Source: Rhodobacterales bacterium (GTDB lineage: Bacteria; Pseudomonadota; Alphaproteobacteria; Rhodobacterales; Rhodobacteraceae). From it: 5,736 nt of DNA. The notes beneath the pieces are model-generated. The model searched no databases, was not told the DNA's origin, and worked only from the letters and a program-made list of their open reading frames with translations. The translations under genes were made by a program, and so were the position numbers. The DNA is taken from contig JAAFIJ010000180.1 in the NCBI GenBank assembly GCA_013298675.1, forward strand, positions 1 through 5,736, given 5' to 3'. Position 1 is the first letter of the stretch. Each line of letters begins with the position of its first letter. Below, piece by piece: positions 1 to 5,513 of this stretch.

Positions 1-2018
1 CCGGATTTTACACCATCGGGTCCTCAGGTCACGAAGGCATGGCCGCTGTCGCGGCAGCGTTGCGCCCGACGGACATGGCTTTCCTGCATTACCGCGATGC
101 CGCCTTTCAAATTGCGCGCGCGCATCAGGTCGCGGATCAAACGCCGGGGCAGAACATTGCGCTTGATCTGTTGCTTAGCTTTGCAGCCTCGGCCGACGAT
201 CCGATTTCGGGCGGTCGGCACAAAGTATTGGGGTCAAAGGCGCTGAATATCCCGCCACAAACCTCGACCATTGCAAGCCACCTGCCCAAGGCAGTGGGTG
301 CCGCCTATGCCATCGGTGCCGCCCGCAAGCAGCGTCCGGAACACGCGTGTTTGCCCGATGACGCGATCATCATGTGCAGTTTTGGTGACGCTTCTGTCAA
401 TCACTCAACCGCGCAAGGCGCATTTAATACCGCAGGCTGGACCAGTTACCAATCAATACCCTTGCCGCTTCTATTTGTGTGTGAGGACAATGGCATCGGC
501 ATTTCGACGAAAACACCCCAGGGTTGGATCGCCAGCAGTTTTCAAAATCGACCCGGAATCGCCTATTTTCAGGCTAATGGGCTGGATATTTTTGAGACAT
601 ATCACGTCGCCCAACAGGCAACGGACTATGCGCGCACCCGTCGTAAGCCTGTGTTTTTGCATCTAAAAACCATCCGACTTTATGGACACGCAGGGGCTGA
701 TATGCCCACAACCTATCTGTCTCGCGAAGAAGTAGAGGCAGAGGAGGCGCAAGACCCCCTCTTGCATTCGGTGCGCTTGCTGCACCAATCGGGCGCACTC
801 TTACCGCATGAGGCGTTGGACATTTACACCAAAACCAACGCCCAAGTGGCTAAGCTGGTGGCAGAGGCTATCGCGCGCCCCAAACTGCGGACGGCACAAG
901 ATGTCATGGGCGCGATTGTGCCCCCAAAGCGGGCCTGCGCGCCCACCAACGGCCCCTCTTCTGCCACGCGCGCGGCGGCATTTGGCGGCGATCTGGCGGC
1001 AATGGAGCAGCCGCAGATCATGTCGCGCTTGATTAACTGGGCGTTGACGGATCTGATGCTGACCTATCCCGAAATTGTCATGATGGGAGAGGATATTGGC
1101 CGCAAGGGCGGTGTTTACGGGGTCACGCAAAAGCTGCATGCCCGCTTTGGGCCGGCGCGTGTCATCGACACTTTGTTAGACGAGCAGTCAATCCTTGGCC
1201 TGGCCATCGGTATGGCGCACAATGGCTATGTGCCGATCCCGGAAATTCAGTTTCTGGCCTATCTGCATAATGCCGAAGATCAGATCCGCGGCGAGGCCGC
1301 CACTCTGCCCTTTTTCTCGAACGGTCAGTTCACCAACCCTTTGGTGCTGCGGATCGCCGGGCTTGGTTATCAAAAGGGGTTTGGTGGACATTTTCACAAC
1401 GATAACTCAATTGCGGTTCTGCGCGACATACCGGGGTTGGTGCTGGCATGTCCGTCAAACGGCGCAGATGCCGCGATGATGCTGCGCGAATGTGTCCGGC
1501 TTGCACGCGAAGAACAGCGGATCGTGGTGTTTTTGGAGCCGATTGCGCTTTATGCGATGCGCGACCTTATGGCCGACAAAGATGGCGCGTGGATGCACAA
1601 CTACCCCGCCCCCGATCTGTCCATCGCGGTGGGTCAAGTTGGCACCGCAGGCGACGGGACAGACCTTGCCATCGTTACCTTTGGAAACGGCACCTACCTG
1701 TCGCACCAAGCGCGCCGCGACATTGAGGCGACTGGCCTTACGACCCGCATCATAGACACCCGTTGGTTATCGCCGCTGCCGTCTGAGGCTTTGCTTGCGG
1801 CCACGAAAGAGTGCAGGAATATTTTGATTGTCGATGAAACACGCCAGTCTGGCGGCGTGGCAGAGGCGCTTATGACCCTGTTTTGTGAAAACACATCAGC
1901 GCGGCTTGCGCGGGTGACCGCGACGGACAGCTTTATCGCAACAGGTCCCGCCTATGGCGCAACCCTCCCCAGCGCTGCATCGATCTTCCGTGCAGCAATA
2001 GATTTATGTACAAGATAA
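1..2018 (+). CDS. Fused E1 (alpha+beta) component of a 2-oxoacid dehydrogenase, thiamine diphosphate-dependent; 5' end missing
   Basis: This is the E1 subunit of a 2-oxoacid dehydrogenase complex, which decarboxylates a 2-oxo acid with thiamine diphosphate and passes the acyl group to a lipoyl E2. The reading frame is open from base 3, so the gene begins left of the window. 671 residues are visible and the stop is TAA. Numbering from the first visible codon, residues 1-240 are the E1-alpha domain, starting at the conserved SSGHEG and HYRD region. The thiamine-binding motif appears as GDAS (128-131) and EDNGIG (161-166). A poorly conserved linker covers roughly 260-335. From about 342 the E1-beta domain follows: GEDIGRKGGVYG with Glu363 at the position of the thiamine-activating glutamate, then EIQF, and a transketolase C-terminal domain from about 530. 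The motif has GDA instead of GDG, and about five extra residues before the Asn. Fused E1 proteins of this kind are often mislabelled. The substrate (branched-chain, pyruvate or acetoin-like) cannot be decided, and no E2 or E3 gene is visible. Confidence 0.93.
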   Translation, partial: GFYTIGSSGHEGMAAVAAALRPTDMAFLHYRDAAFQIARAHQVADQTPGQNIALDLLLSFAASADDPISGGRHKVLGSKALNIPPQTSTIASHLPKAVGAAYAIGAARKQRPEHACLPDDAIIMCSFGDASVNHSTAQGAFNTAGWTSYQSIPLPLLFVCEDNGIGISTKTPQGWIASSFQNRPGIAYFQANGLDIFETYHVAQQATDYARTRRKPVFLHLKTIRLYGHAGADMPTTYLSREEVEAEEAQDPLLHSVRLLHQSGALLPHEALDIYTKTNAQVAKLVAEAIARPKLRTAQDVMGAIVPPKRACAPTNGPSSATRAAAFGGDLAAMEQPQIMSRLINWALTDLMLTYPEIVMMGEDIGRKGGVYGVTQKLHARFGPARVIDTLLDEQSILGLAIGMAHNGYVPIPEIQFLAYLHNAEDQIRGEAATLPFFSNGQFTNPLVLRIAGLGYQKGFGGHFHNDNSIAVLRDIPGLVLACPSNGADAAMMLRECVRLAREEQRIVVFLEPIALYAMRDLMADKDGAWMHNYPAPDLSIAVGQVGTAGDGTDLAIVTFGNGTYLSHQARRDIEATGLTTRIIDTRWLSPLPSEALLAATKECRNILIVDETRQSGGVAEALMTLFCENTSARLARVTATDSFIATGPAYGATLPSAASIFRAAIDLCTR

Positions 2019-2030
2019 GTCTGGTTAAAT

Positions 2031-2062
2031 GCGGATAGAAACCAATTCCGCTCTTTGGTTTT
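2031..2062 (+). terminator. Weak stem-loop downstream of the E1 gene, possibly bidirectional
   Basis: Thirteen bases after the E1 stop codon there are two mutually exclusive stems. GCGGA (2031-2035) can pair with TCCGC (2047-2051). AAACCAA (2039-2045) can pair perfectly with TTGGTTT (2055-2061), and the latter runs into a short T stretch. The second stem is AT-rich, so this is only a candidate terminator. It lies between convergent genes and could serve both, because the E1 gene reads in from the left and the 42-residue gene from the right. Confidence 0.35.
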
Positions 2063-2154
2063 AGTCGCGATGCTGAAGCATAGGCATCTAGACAGCGCCA
2101 ATCACCTTGAGGTGCCTGCTGCCCATACTCAGCGTCCGCAAAACCTGTGGAAAA

Positions 2155-2283
2155 TCAGGACTGATCTTTCCCTGGGTTGATGTGCACCGTGTTTTTGGTG
2201 GAAGCCGTTGTAATCGTAGCGACTTTCGCCTTTTCTTTCTTTGGCTTTTTCACGTCTTTACGCTTGTTCATGCCCTTGGCCAT
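2155..2283 (-). CDS. Small lysine-rich protein of 42 residues (MAKG... type), function unknown
   Basis: A short minus-strand frame begins with ATG at 2283 and ends with TGA at 2155. The product is strongly basic. It starts MAKGMNKRKDVKKPKKEK, where over half of the first 18 residues are Lys or Arg. It continues with a Thr/Ser/Ala stretch and a polar end, NPGKDQS. It has no membrane segment or signal peptide and is probably disordered in the cytoplasm. The run AAAGGG lies 7 bases before the ATG and is a good ribosome binding site. I recall very similar small proteins (MAKG, then basic residues, then KKPK) across alpha- and other proteobacteria, none with a known role. RNA or ribosome binding is a guess from charge alone. 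It has its own candidate promoter and is read towards the E1 gene. The plus-strand frame overlapping it lacks any family character. Confidence 0.72.
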   Translation of the reverse strand: MAKGMNKRKDVKKPKKEKAKVATITTASTKNTVHINPGKDQS

Positions 2284-2321
2284 CTTCGCACCCTTTGGTC
2301 GTAGACCCAAAATCAGATCTT

Positions 2322-2350
2322 GGAATAAGCTTAACCTATCTGAAGGTTAA
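2322..2350 (-). promoter_or_regulatory. Candidate sigma-70-type promoter of the 42-residue gene
   Basis: Read on the minus strand, TTAACC (2350-2345) could be the -35 element. It is followed by exactly 17 bases and then TATTCC (2327-2322) as the -10 element. Both deviate from consensus. Initiation near 2315 would leave a leader of about 30 bases before the ATG at 2283. The -35 element lies inside the inverted repeats described next, which would suit repression or other control by a DNA-binding protein. This is inference from spacing only. Confidence 0.3.
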
Positions 2351-2364
2351 GACCAATGTCTTAA
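2330..2364. promoter_or_regulatory. Two nested perfect inverted repeats sharing a middle arm; operator or alternative-hairpin element
   Basis: Three arms are present. Arm A is CTTAACCT (2330-2337), arm B is AGGTTAAGAC (2344-2353) and arm C is GTCTTAA (2358-2364). The first 8 bases of B are the exact reverse complement of A, with a 6-base gap. The last 7 bases of B are the exact reverse complement of C, with a 4-base gap. B can therefore pair with A or C but not both. The element lies between the sulfotransferase stop and the 42-residue gene and overlaps the candidate -35 box of the latter. It could be a double operator, or at RNA level a switch between two stems. The repeats are plainly visible; the role is inferred. 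Confidence 0.5.
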
Positions 2365-2390
2365 AATGAAAGGGGTGGGCTTTACGCCCC
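2361..2390 (-). terminator. Candidate terminator at the end of the sulfotransferase operon
   Basis: On the minus strand, GGGC (2389-2386) pairs with GCCC (2380-2377) around the loop GTAAA. A further C run and then TTTCATTTT follow. An alternative pairing uses the outer G4 and C4 runs. The loop contains the TAA stop codon of the sulfotransferase gene (2384-2382), so the hairpin begins inside the coding end. The stem is short and the T run is interrupted, so termination may be partial and some transcripts may run on into the 42-residue gene. Confidence 0.4.
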
Positions 2391-3404
2391 AAGCTTTGCC
2401 AATGCCGCCGCACAATGTGTTTGATAAAGCTTTTGCGCGCGCGCTGCCAAGCTCTGATCATGGGCGTCAACGGCACGAAAATCTTGTGTGCGGGCTTCGG
2501 ACAAAGAACCGGGTGCGATGCCGATTTTCGCGCAAATGGCAGGCCAAACGGCCGGATTCAGCGTCAAATCTTCATGCGGGACAAGATAGGCATTGGCGTT
2601 GTTTGCGACGTCAGCGGTCAACTTTGTATAGACTAAAATCCATTGCTTCAGCCAATAGTCAAGCGTCAGCGGATCGTCCGCTGGTCCGACCGACACCAAA
2701 AACGGCCGTTGGGTCGCGCCAAATTCATGATGCGCGAGCCATGTCATGTAGTTTTTGGTGAACGGTTCAGAATTCAAGAACCTGCGGTGCTGGCTGAGCA
2801 AGCTTTGCGCGTGTTGCAGCGGTGTGCGGATTGGGATCAGAAAGACCGAATTTGGCAACACTTTTGCCAAAGTGCCGATGCGCAAAATGGCGTTGTTGTT
2901 CTTGGCCAAATACCGCGACTTGCCATACCGCCGCAGGACCAAGCGGATGAAATCCACATAGTCATCAATCACTTGCGCAGAGGGGCTATGCGGCAAAAGA
3001 CCCGTTGGCGTAACATAGTCTTCGCCACAAAATATCCGCCAAAACACTTCTTCAAGCGCCTCAGGGCTGTTGCTATCCACCTCAATGCCGTCCCCATGCG
3101 CACGCTCTGTACGTGCAGTTACCGACTTTGATCGCGCAAGACCGGCCCAAAGATTGGGGGCCAAGACAAAGGGCATGTCGGCATAGGTCAAAGATGCAAA
3201 ACTGCCGGTTGCATAGATTTCATGCATCAAAATCGTTGTGCCGGCGCGCGCAAGCCCTGACACATAGACGTGCTTTCCATCTCGGGCCTGCGGCGAAGAT
3301 TTCAAAAATCGCGCGCGTTCAATATCATGAACCATTTCGGCAATGGATTGGCTGCCAAGAGCCAAGCGGTGCAACAGTTTGTCCAGTGCGGAATAGTCAG
3401 CCAC
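2382..3404 (-). CDS. PAPS-dependent-type P-loop sulfotransferase family protein
   Basis: This is a cytoplasmic-type sulfotransferase of the P-loop family, expected to transfer sulfate from PAPS to an unknown acceptor. From the GTG at 3404 it has 340 residues, a normal size for the family. The 5'-phosphosulfate-binding loop is VSGLARAGTTILM (48-60), with Gly50, Arg53, Gly55 and Thr56-Thr57 as key positions. The 3'-phosphate-binding region is Tyr165 to Arg175 (YLAKNNNAILR) followed by LIPIRTPLQHAQSLLSQHRR, with Arg193 and Ser201 as the expected contacts. There is no signal peptide or membrane helix. It is the last gene of the operon. The chosen GTG overlaps the stop of the preceding gene in GTGGCTGA, an arrangement typical of translational coupling, though there is no clear Shine-Dalgarno. 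In-frame alternatives are ATG at 3431 and GTG at 3449, which would overlap more and add 9 or 15 residues. The acceptor (polysaccharide, lipid or small molecule) cannot be told from sequence. Confidence 0.88.
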   Translation of the reverse strand: MADYSALDKLLHRLALGSQSIAEMVHDIERARFLKSSPQARDGKHVYVSGLARAGTTILMHEIYATGSFASLTYADMPFVLAPNLWAGLARSKSVTARTERAHGDGIEVDSNSPEALEEVFWRIFCGEDYVTPTGLLPHSPSAQVIDDYVDFIRLVLRRYGKSRYLAKNNNAILRIGTLAKVLPNSVFLIPIRTPLQHAQSLLSQHRRFLNSEPFTKNYMTWLAHHEFGATQRPFLVSVGPADDPLTLDYWLKQWILVYTKLTADVANNANAYLVPHEDLTLNPAVWPAICAKIGIAPGSLSEARTQDFRAVDAHDQSLAARAQKLYQTHCAAALAKLGA

Positions 3405-3768
3405 GACGCAACTTACTGCGCAGGAACGCATAAACAAGCGACGCGGCACAAAGCGCCACCAAATTCAGCGGCTGGCTCAAGACAAAGACCCAGTCCATAA
3501 GCCCGCCGGGATGGGACAACCCAACGAAGACAACACCCAAGACCACAGCGCAAAGCATCGCGAAAAACCCAAACGAATTACGTGCGATGCGCCCTGAATA
3601 GGCCAGCAGCACGCGCTCTTTCCAATGATCAGAAATGCGCTTGCTTTTCAAAACCCGACCCGACTTTTGGGCGGCAGAGGTTGCGCGTTTCATCGCTGGC
3701 AGCAATGGCAATCGCAGCAACAATTCAGTTGCGACAATGGCCGAAATCAGAATGCGCAGCCAATGCAT
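3397..3768 (-). CDS. Small three-helix membrane protein of unknown function
   Basis: From the ATG at 3768 this protein has 123 residues. A first hydrophobic helix spans about 3-24. A strongly basic segment follows at about 27-64, with the recognisable stretch SDHWKERVLLAYSGRIARNS. Two further helices lie at about 66-84 and 93-116, and the end is RSKLRRG. The positive segments suggest that the middle loop and the C-terminus face the cytoplasm. AGAGG (3778-3774) lies 5 bases before this ATG and overlaps the TAG of the gene before, which favours this start over the in-frame GTG at 3774. The gap to the previous gene is 8 bases and the stop overlaps the sulfotransferase start. I do not recognise a named family. 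A role as membrane partner of the sulfotransferase or of the ASST-like protein is inferred from the operon only. Confidence 0.82.
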   Translation of the reverse strand: MHWLRILISAIVATELLLRLPLLPAMKRATSAAQKSGRVLKSKRISDHWKERVLLAYSGRIARNSFGFFAMLCAVVLGVVFVGLSHPGGLMDWVFVLSQPLNLVALCAASLVYAFLRSKLRRG

Positions 3769-3776
3769 CGACACCT

Positions 3777-4031
3777 CTACTTATCCGCAGGCCGGCTTGC
3801 ATCATCTACAGCGTCTGATTTTGCGACCGTAGCGGTCTTTTTGCGGCGCTTGAGCATCCGTTTGAACGGGTAATAGACAATCGCGAACAGCCCCAAAAAG
3901 ATAGAGCCGAGAACGCCAACGACGGCGGCAAGCGCGCCTGCCCCAACGCCCGGACCGATATAGGCCTCAGCCCCATGCGGATACACAATCCAAACACCGG
4001 CAAGGATGATCAAAAATGATTTATTCACCAT
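3777..4031 (-). CDS. Small YIGPG-type protein with signal peptide and one membrane helix
   Basis: The product has 84 residues from ATG 4031. Residues 1-23 look like a signal peptide: Lys4, a hydrophobic core, then the site AEA|Y. The mature chain would start with YIGPGVGAGALAAVVG, a Gly/Ala-rich stretch leading into a helix up to about residue 54. After that come a basic stop-transfer segment, PFKRMLKRRKK (55-65), and a hydrophilic tail. The expected topology is N-terminus outside and C-terminus in the cytoplasm. I recall small proteins with a YIGPG or YIDPG motif just after the signal sequence beside envelope and polysaccharide genes, but none with an established function. Its ATG lies inside the end of the ASST-like gene (11-base overlap). 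AGGA (4045-4042) is 10 bases before the ATG and 7 before an adjacent GTG (4034), which would add one residue. Confidence 0.82.
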   Translation of the reverse strand: MVNKSFLIILAGVWIVYPHGAEAYIGPGVGAGALAAVVGVLGSIFLGLFAIVYYPFKRMLKRRKKTATVAKSDAVDDASRPADK

Positions 4032-5382
4032 CACAGGTTAGTCCTTTGATTTGAAGCAATATTTGATTGCCCATGTTTTCATCCACATATCGGCCCCAGC
4101 CGATTTGATAAACTTTACCGTCACTGTCGCTGTTCACGAACTGCCCCAGTTTTTTTCCGTCAGCACCAACCAGCAAAAGCATCCCAGAAGGGGTATCTTC
4201 GGCCACAAAGCCACCACCGGGCAGCGCCGCATATACACCCTCAAAAAGTGTTAACATTTTGGCATCGAGCATCGCCTGATGATGCGGAAGCGACATGGTT
4301 TTCGTTGCAAAATCATAGACCACGATATCCGAGGTCCCGTCAACTCGGCCGTCAACGCCCCTGAAATAGGCCCGATTATCGTAGATAGAAATACGGCTAT
4401 CGTCAATGATATCAACATCATGCTGCGCCATCCACGGACCTTGCTGCATCCAAACAATCTCGTCGGTCGAAGGACGGTAGAGCATGATAATGGCCGGGTG
4501 ACGCAGGCTTAGGAAAAGATCCCCGGCGCGCCAGAACGGCCCATCGGATAGGACCGGTTCAATATCGTTCAGGTGAATGGGGTCCAAGTTTGTAACACCC
4601 GGAGGGAAAACCACATGTTGCATGCCGTGACGGATCAGAATTTCAGCAACAGAAATCTCGTTCAGAATTTTTCCATCTTGAGAGACGTGTGCCAAAGCGT
4701 CATCAAAAAACTTTTCGGACACGCGCGGTATTTTTGAAGGCTCTATGTGTGAAGGAATCCAAAATCCGCCTGCCCCATCTGGTTCGGTGCTATGGTGAAA
4801 CATCGTCGCATCTTGCATCCAAACCGGACGTGCGCAGGCATCCACGCGAAACAAAGGTGAAGCGCTGTCCTTCAAAATCAAATCGCCATTCTCCAGAAGC
4901 AAGGGAGAGAAATAGCGGAATATCCCGTTGGTCCAGTTTTCCTTATTGGCCACATGTGTCGTCCGCTTTGCGGTCGCCAAGATGCTGTCGACATCCGGGC
5001 GCCACTCGTGCATAACCTGACCATCTGAAAGTCGGACCATTTCAATAATGCTGCGGCGCTCTTGCGGTTCAAATCGGCTTAACAGCCAATAGCCGCTTAT
5101 TCCGCTGCCCGCTGCGGCATTTTGAAAGCTCCACCCCGATGGATCGCCGGCGCGGCTTTGCGCATGGGCCAGCATACGGTCCTTATTCTTCAGAATTGAT
5201 TTTACGGTGTCAGGAATTTCAGCGACGGCGATACTTGTTGCGCCAAGGACGCCGTACTTTCCACTTTCGCGCTCTTCACGCAAAACGACAGCTCCAAAGA
5301 GGATCGTCATCAAAAACCCGATCAGCAAAAGTGCCACAAGGACCCAGACCTCGATGCGCGCGAAAAGCAGTCTCTGCAACAC
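4021..5382 (-). CDS. Membrane-anchored arylsulfotransferase (ASST)-like beta-propeller protein
   Basis: This protein resembles the arylsulfotransferase family: PAPS-independent enzymes of the periplasmic side, built as six-bladed propellers, that move sulfate between phenolic esters. With the GTG at 5382 it has 453 residues. One hydrophobic helix spans about 12-34 and most likely anchors it with the propeller outside. A stretch GVLGATSIAVAEIPDTV (44-60) follows, then the propeller. Family-like signatures are FHHSTEPDGAGGFWIP (195-210), DPIHLND (267-273), GDLFLSLRHPAII (287-299) and QHDVDIIDDSRISIYDNR (320-337). His196, His197, His270, His295 and His321 are catalytic-histidine candidates; I cannot say which matches the sulfated His of known enzymes. 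Start choice: AGGAG (5392-5388) is 5 bases before GTG 5382 and 8 before TTG 5379. The frame stays open up to TTG 5406, which has no binding site. It is the first gene of the four-gene operon. Enzymatic activity in this branch is inferred. Confidence 0.85.
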   Translation of the reverse strand: MLQRLLFARIEVWVLVALLLIGFLMTILFGAVVLREERESGKYGVLGATSIAVAEIPDTVKSILKNKDRMLAHAQSRAGDPSGWSFQNAAAGSGISGYWLLSRFEPQERRSIIEMVRLSDGQVMHEWRPDVDSILATAKRTTHVANKENWTNGIFRYFSPLLLENGDLILKDSASPLFRVDACARPVWMQDATMFHHSTEPDGAGGFWIPSHIEPSKIPRVSEKFFDDALAHVSQDGKILNEISVAEILIRHGMQHVVFPPGVTNLDPIHLNDIEPVLSDGPFWRAGDLFLSLRHPAIIMLYRPSTDEIVWMQQGPWMAQHDVDIIDDSRISIYDNRAYFRGVDGRVDGTSDIVVYDFATKTMSLPHHQAMLDAKMLTLFEGVYAALPGGGFVAEDTPSGMLLLVGADGKKLGQFVNSDSDGKVYQIGWGRYVDENMGNQILLQIKGLTCDGE

Positions 5383-5387
5383 AAGCT

Positions 5388-5392
5388 CTCCT
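5388..5392 (-). promoter_or_regulatory. Shine-Dalgarno that decides the ASST-like start
   Basis: AGGAG on the minus strand lies 5 bases before GTG 5382 and 8 before TTG 5379. Both fit, and GTG is the usual stronger start. The site is inside the open frame that continues to TTG 5406, so a caller taking the longest frame would add eight residues and miss it. Confidence 0.6.
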
Positions 5393-5402
5393 GTGGCTGC
5401 GA

Positions 5403-5513
5403 TCAAAAAAAGAACAATCGAAGCAAAGTGTTTACCAAATCTCGCGGAAATTCAATGTGTCTTTGACTCCACCGGAACAATTCGCGAATGGCGCGCCTCG
5501 GCTTGGCTTGCAT
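5403..5513 (-). CDS. Possible 36-codon leader ORF before the ASST-like gene (doubtful)
   Basis: ATG at 5513 opens a frame of 36 codons ending in TGA at 5403, 20 bases before the ASST-like GTG. The product is basic (MQAKPRRAIRELFRWSQRH at the start) and ends in the hydrophobic LLRLFFF, encoded partly by seven T in a row (5411-5405). The only Shine-Dalgarno-like run, AGGA, lies more than 10 bases from the ATG across an AT stretch, so initiation would be weak. It may be a leader peptide, a chance frame, or an N-terminal part of the ASST-like protein put out of frame by one base, because one extra T would join both frames. I do not recognise the peptide. Confidence 0.25.
   Translation of the reverse strand: MQAKPRRAIRELFRWSQRHIEFPRDLVNTLLRLFFF

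Noticed and set aside
801..1139. Minus-strand open frame of about 112 codons
   Set aside because: Antisense to the E1 linker and beta domain, with no recognisable motif.
2146..2154. DnaA-box-like TGTGGAAAA
   Set aside because: Two mismatches to the consensus, single copy, and no origin-like context.
2107..2304. Plus-strand frame of 65 codons in the intergenic region
   Set aside because: Its Phe/Leu/Cys-rich product is the complement of the lysine-rich codons of the 42-residue gene, which has the better ribosome binding site and family resemblance.
2331..2364. CtrA box (TTAA-N7-TTAA) in the inverted repeats
   Set aside because: The TTAA pairs here are separated by 12 and 10 bases, not 7, so they do not match the alphaproteobacterial CtrA site.
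2366..3433. Several plus-strand open frames (2366-2761, 2415-2636, 2643-3131, 3113-3433)
   Set aside because: They lie antisense to the sulfotransferase gene, whose P-loop and 3'-phosphate motifs are clear. The plus-strand products are rich in Arg, Gln, His and Cys with no domain-like pattern.
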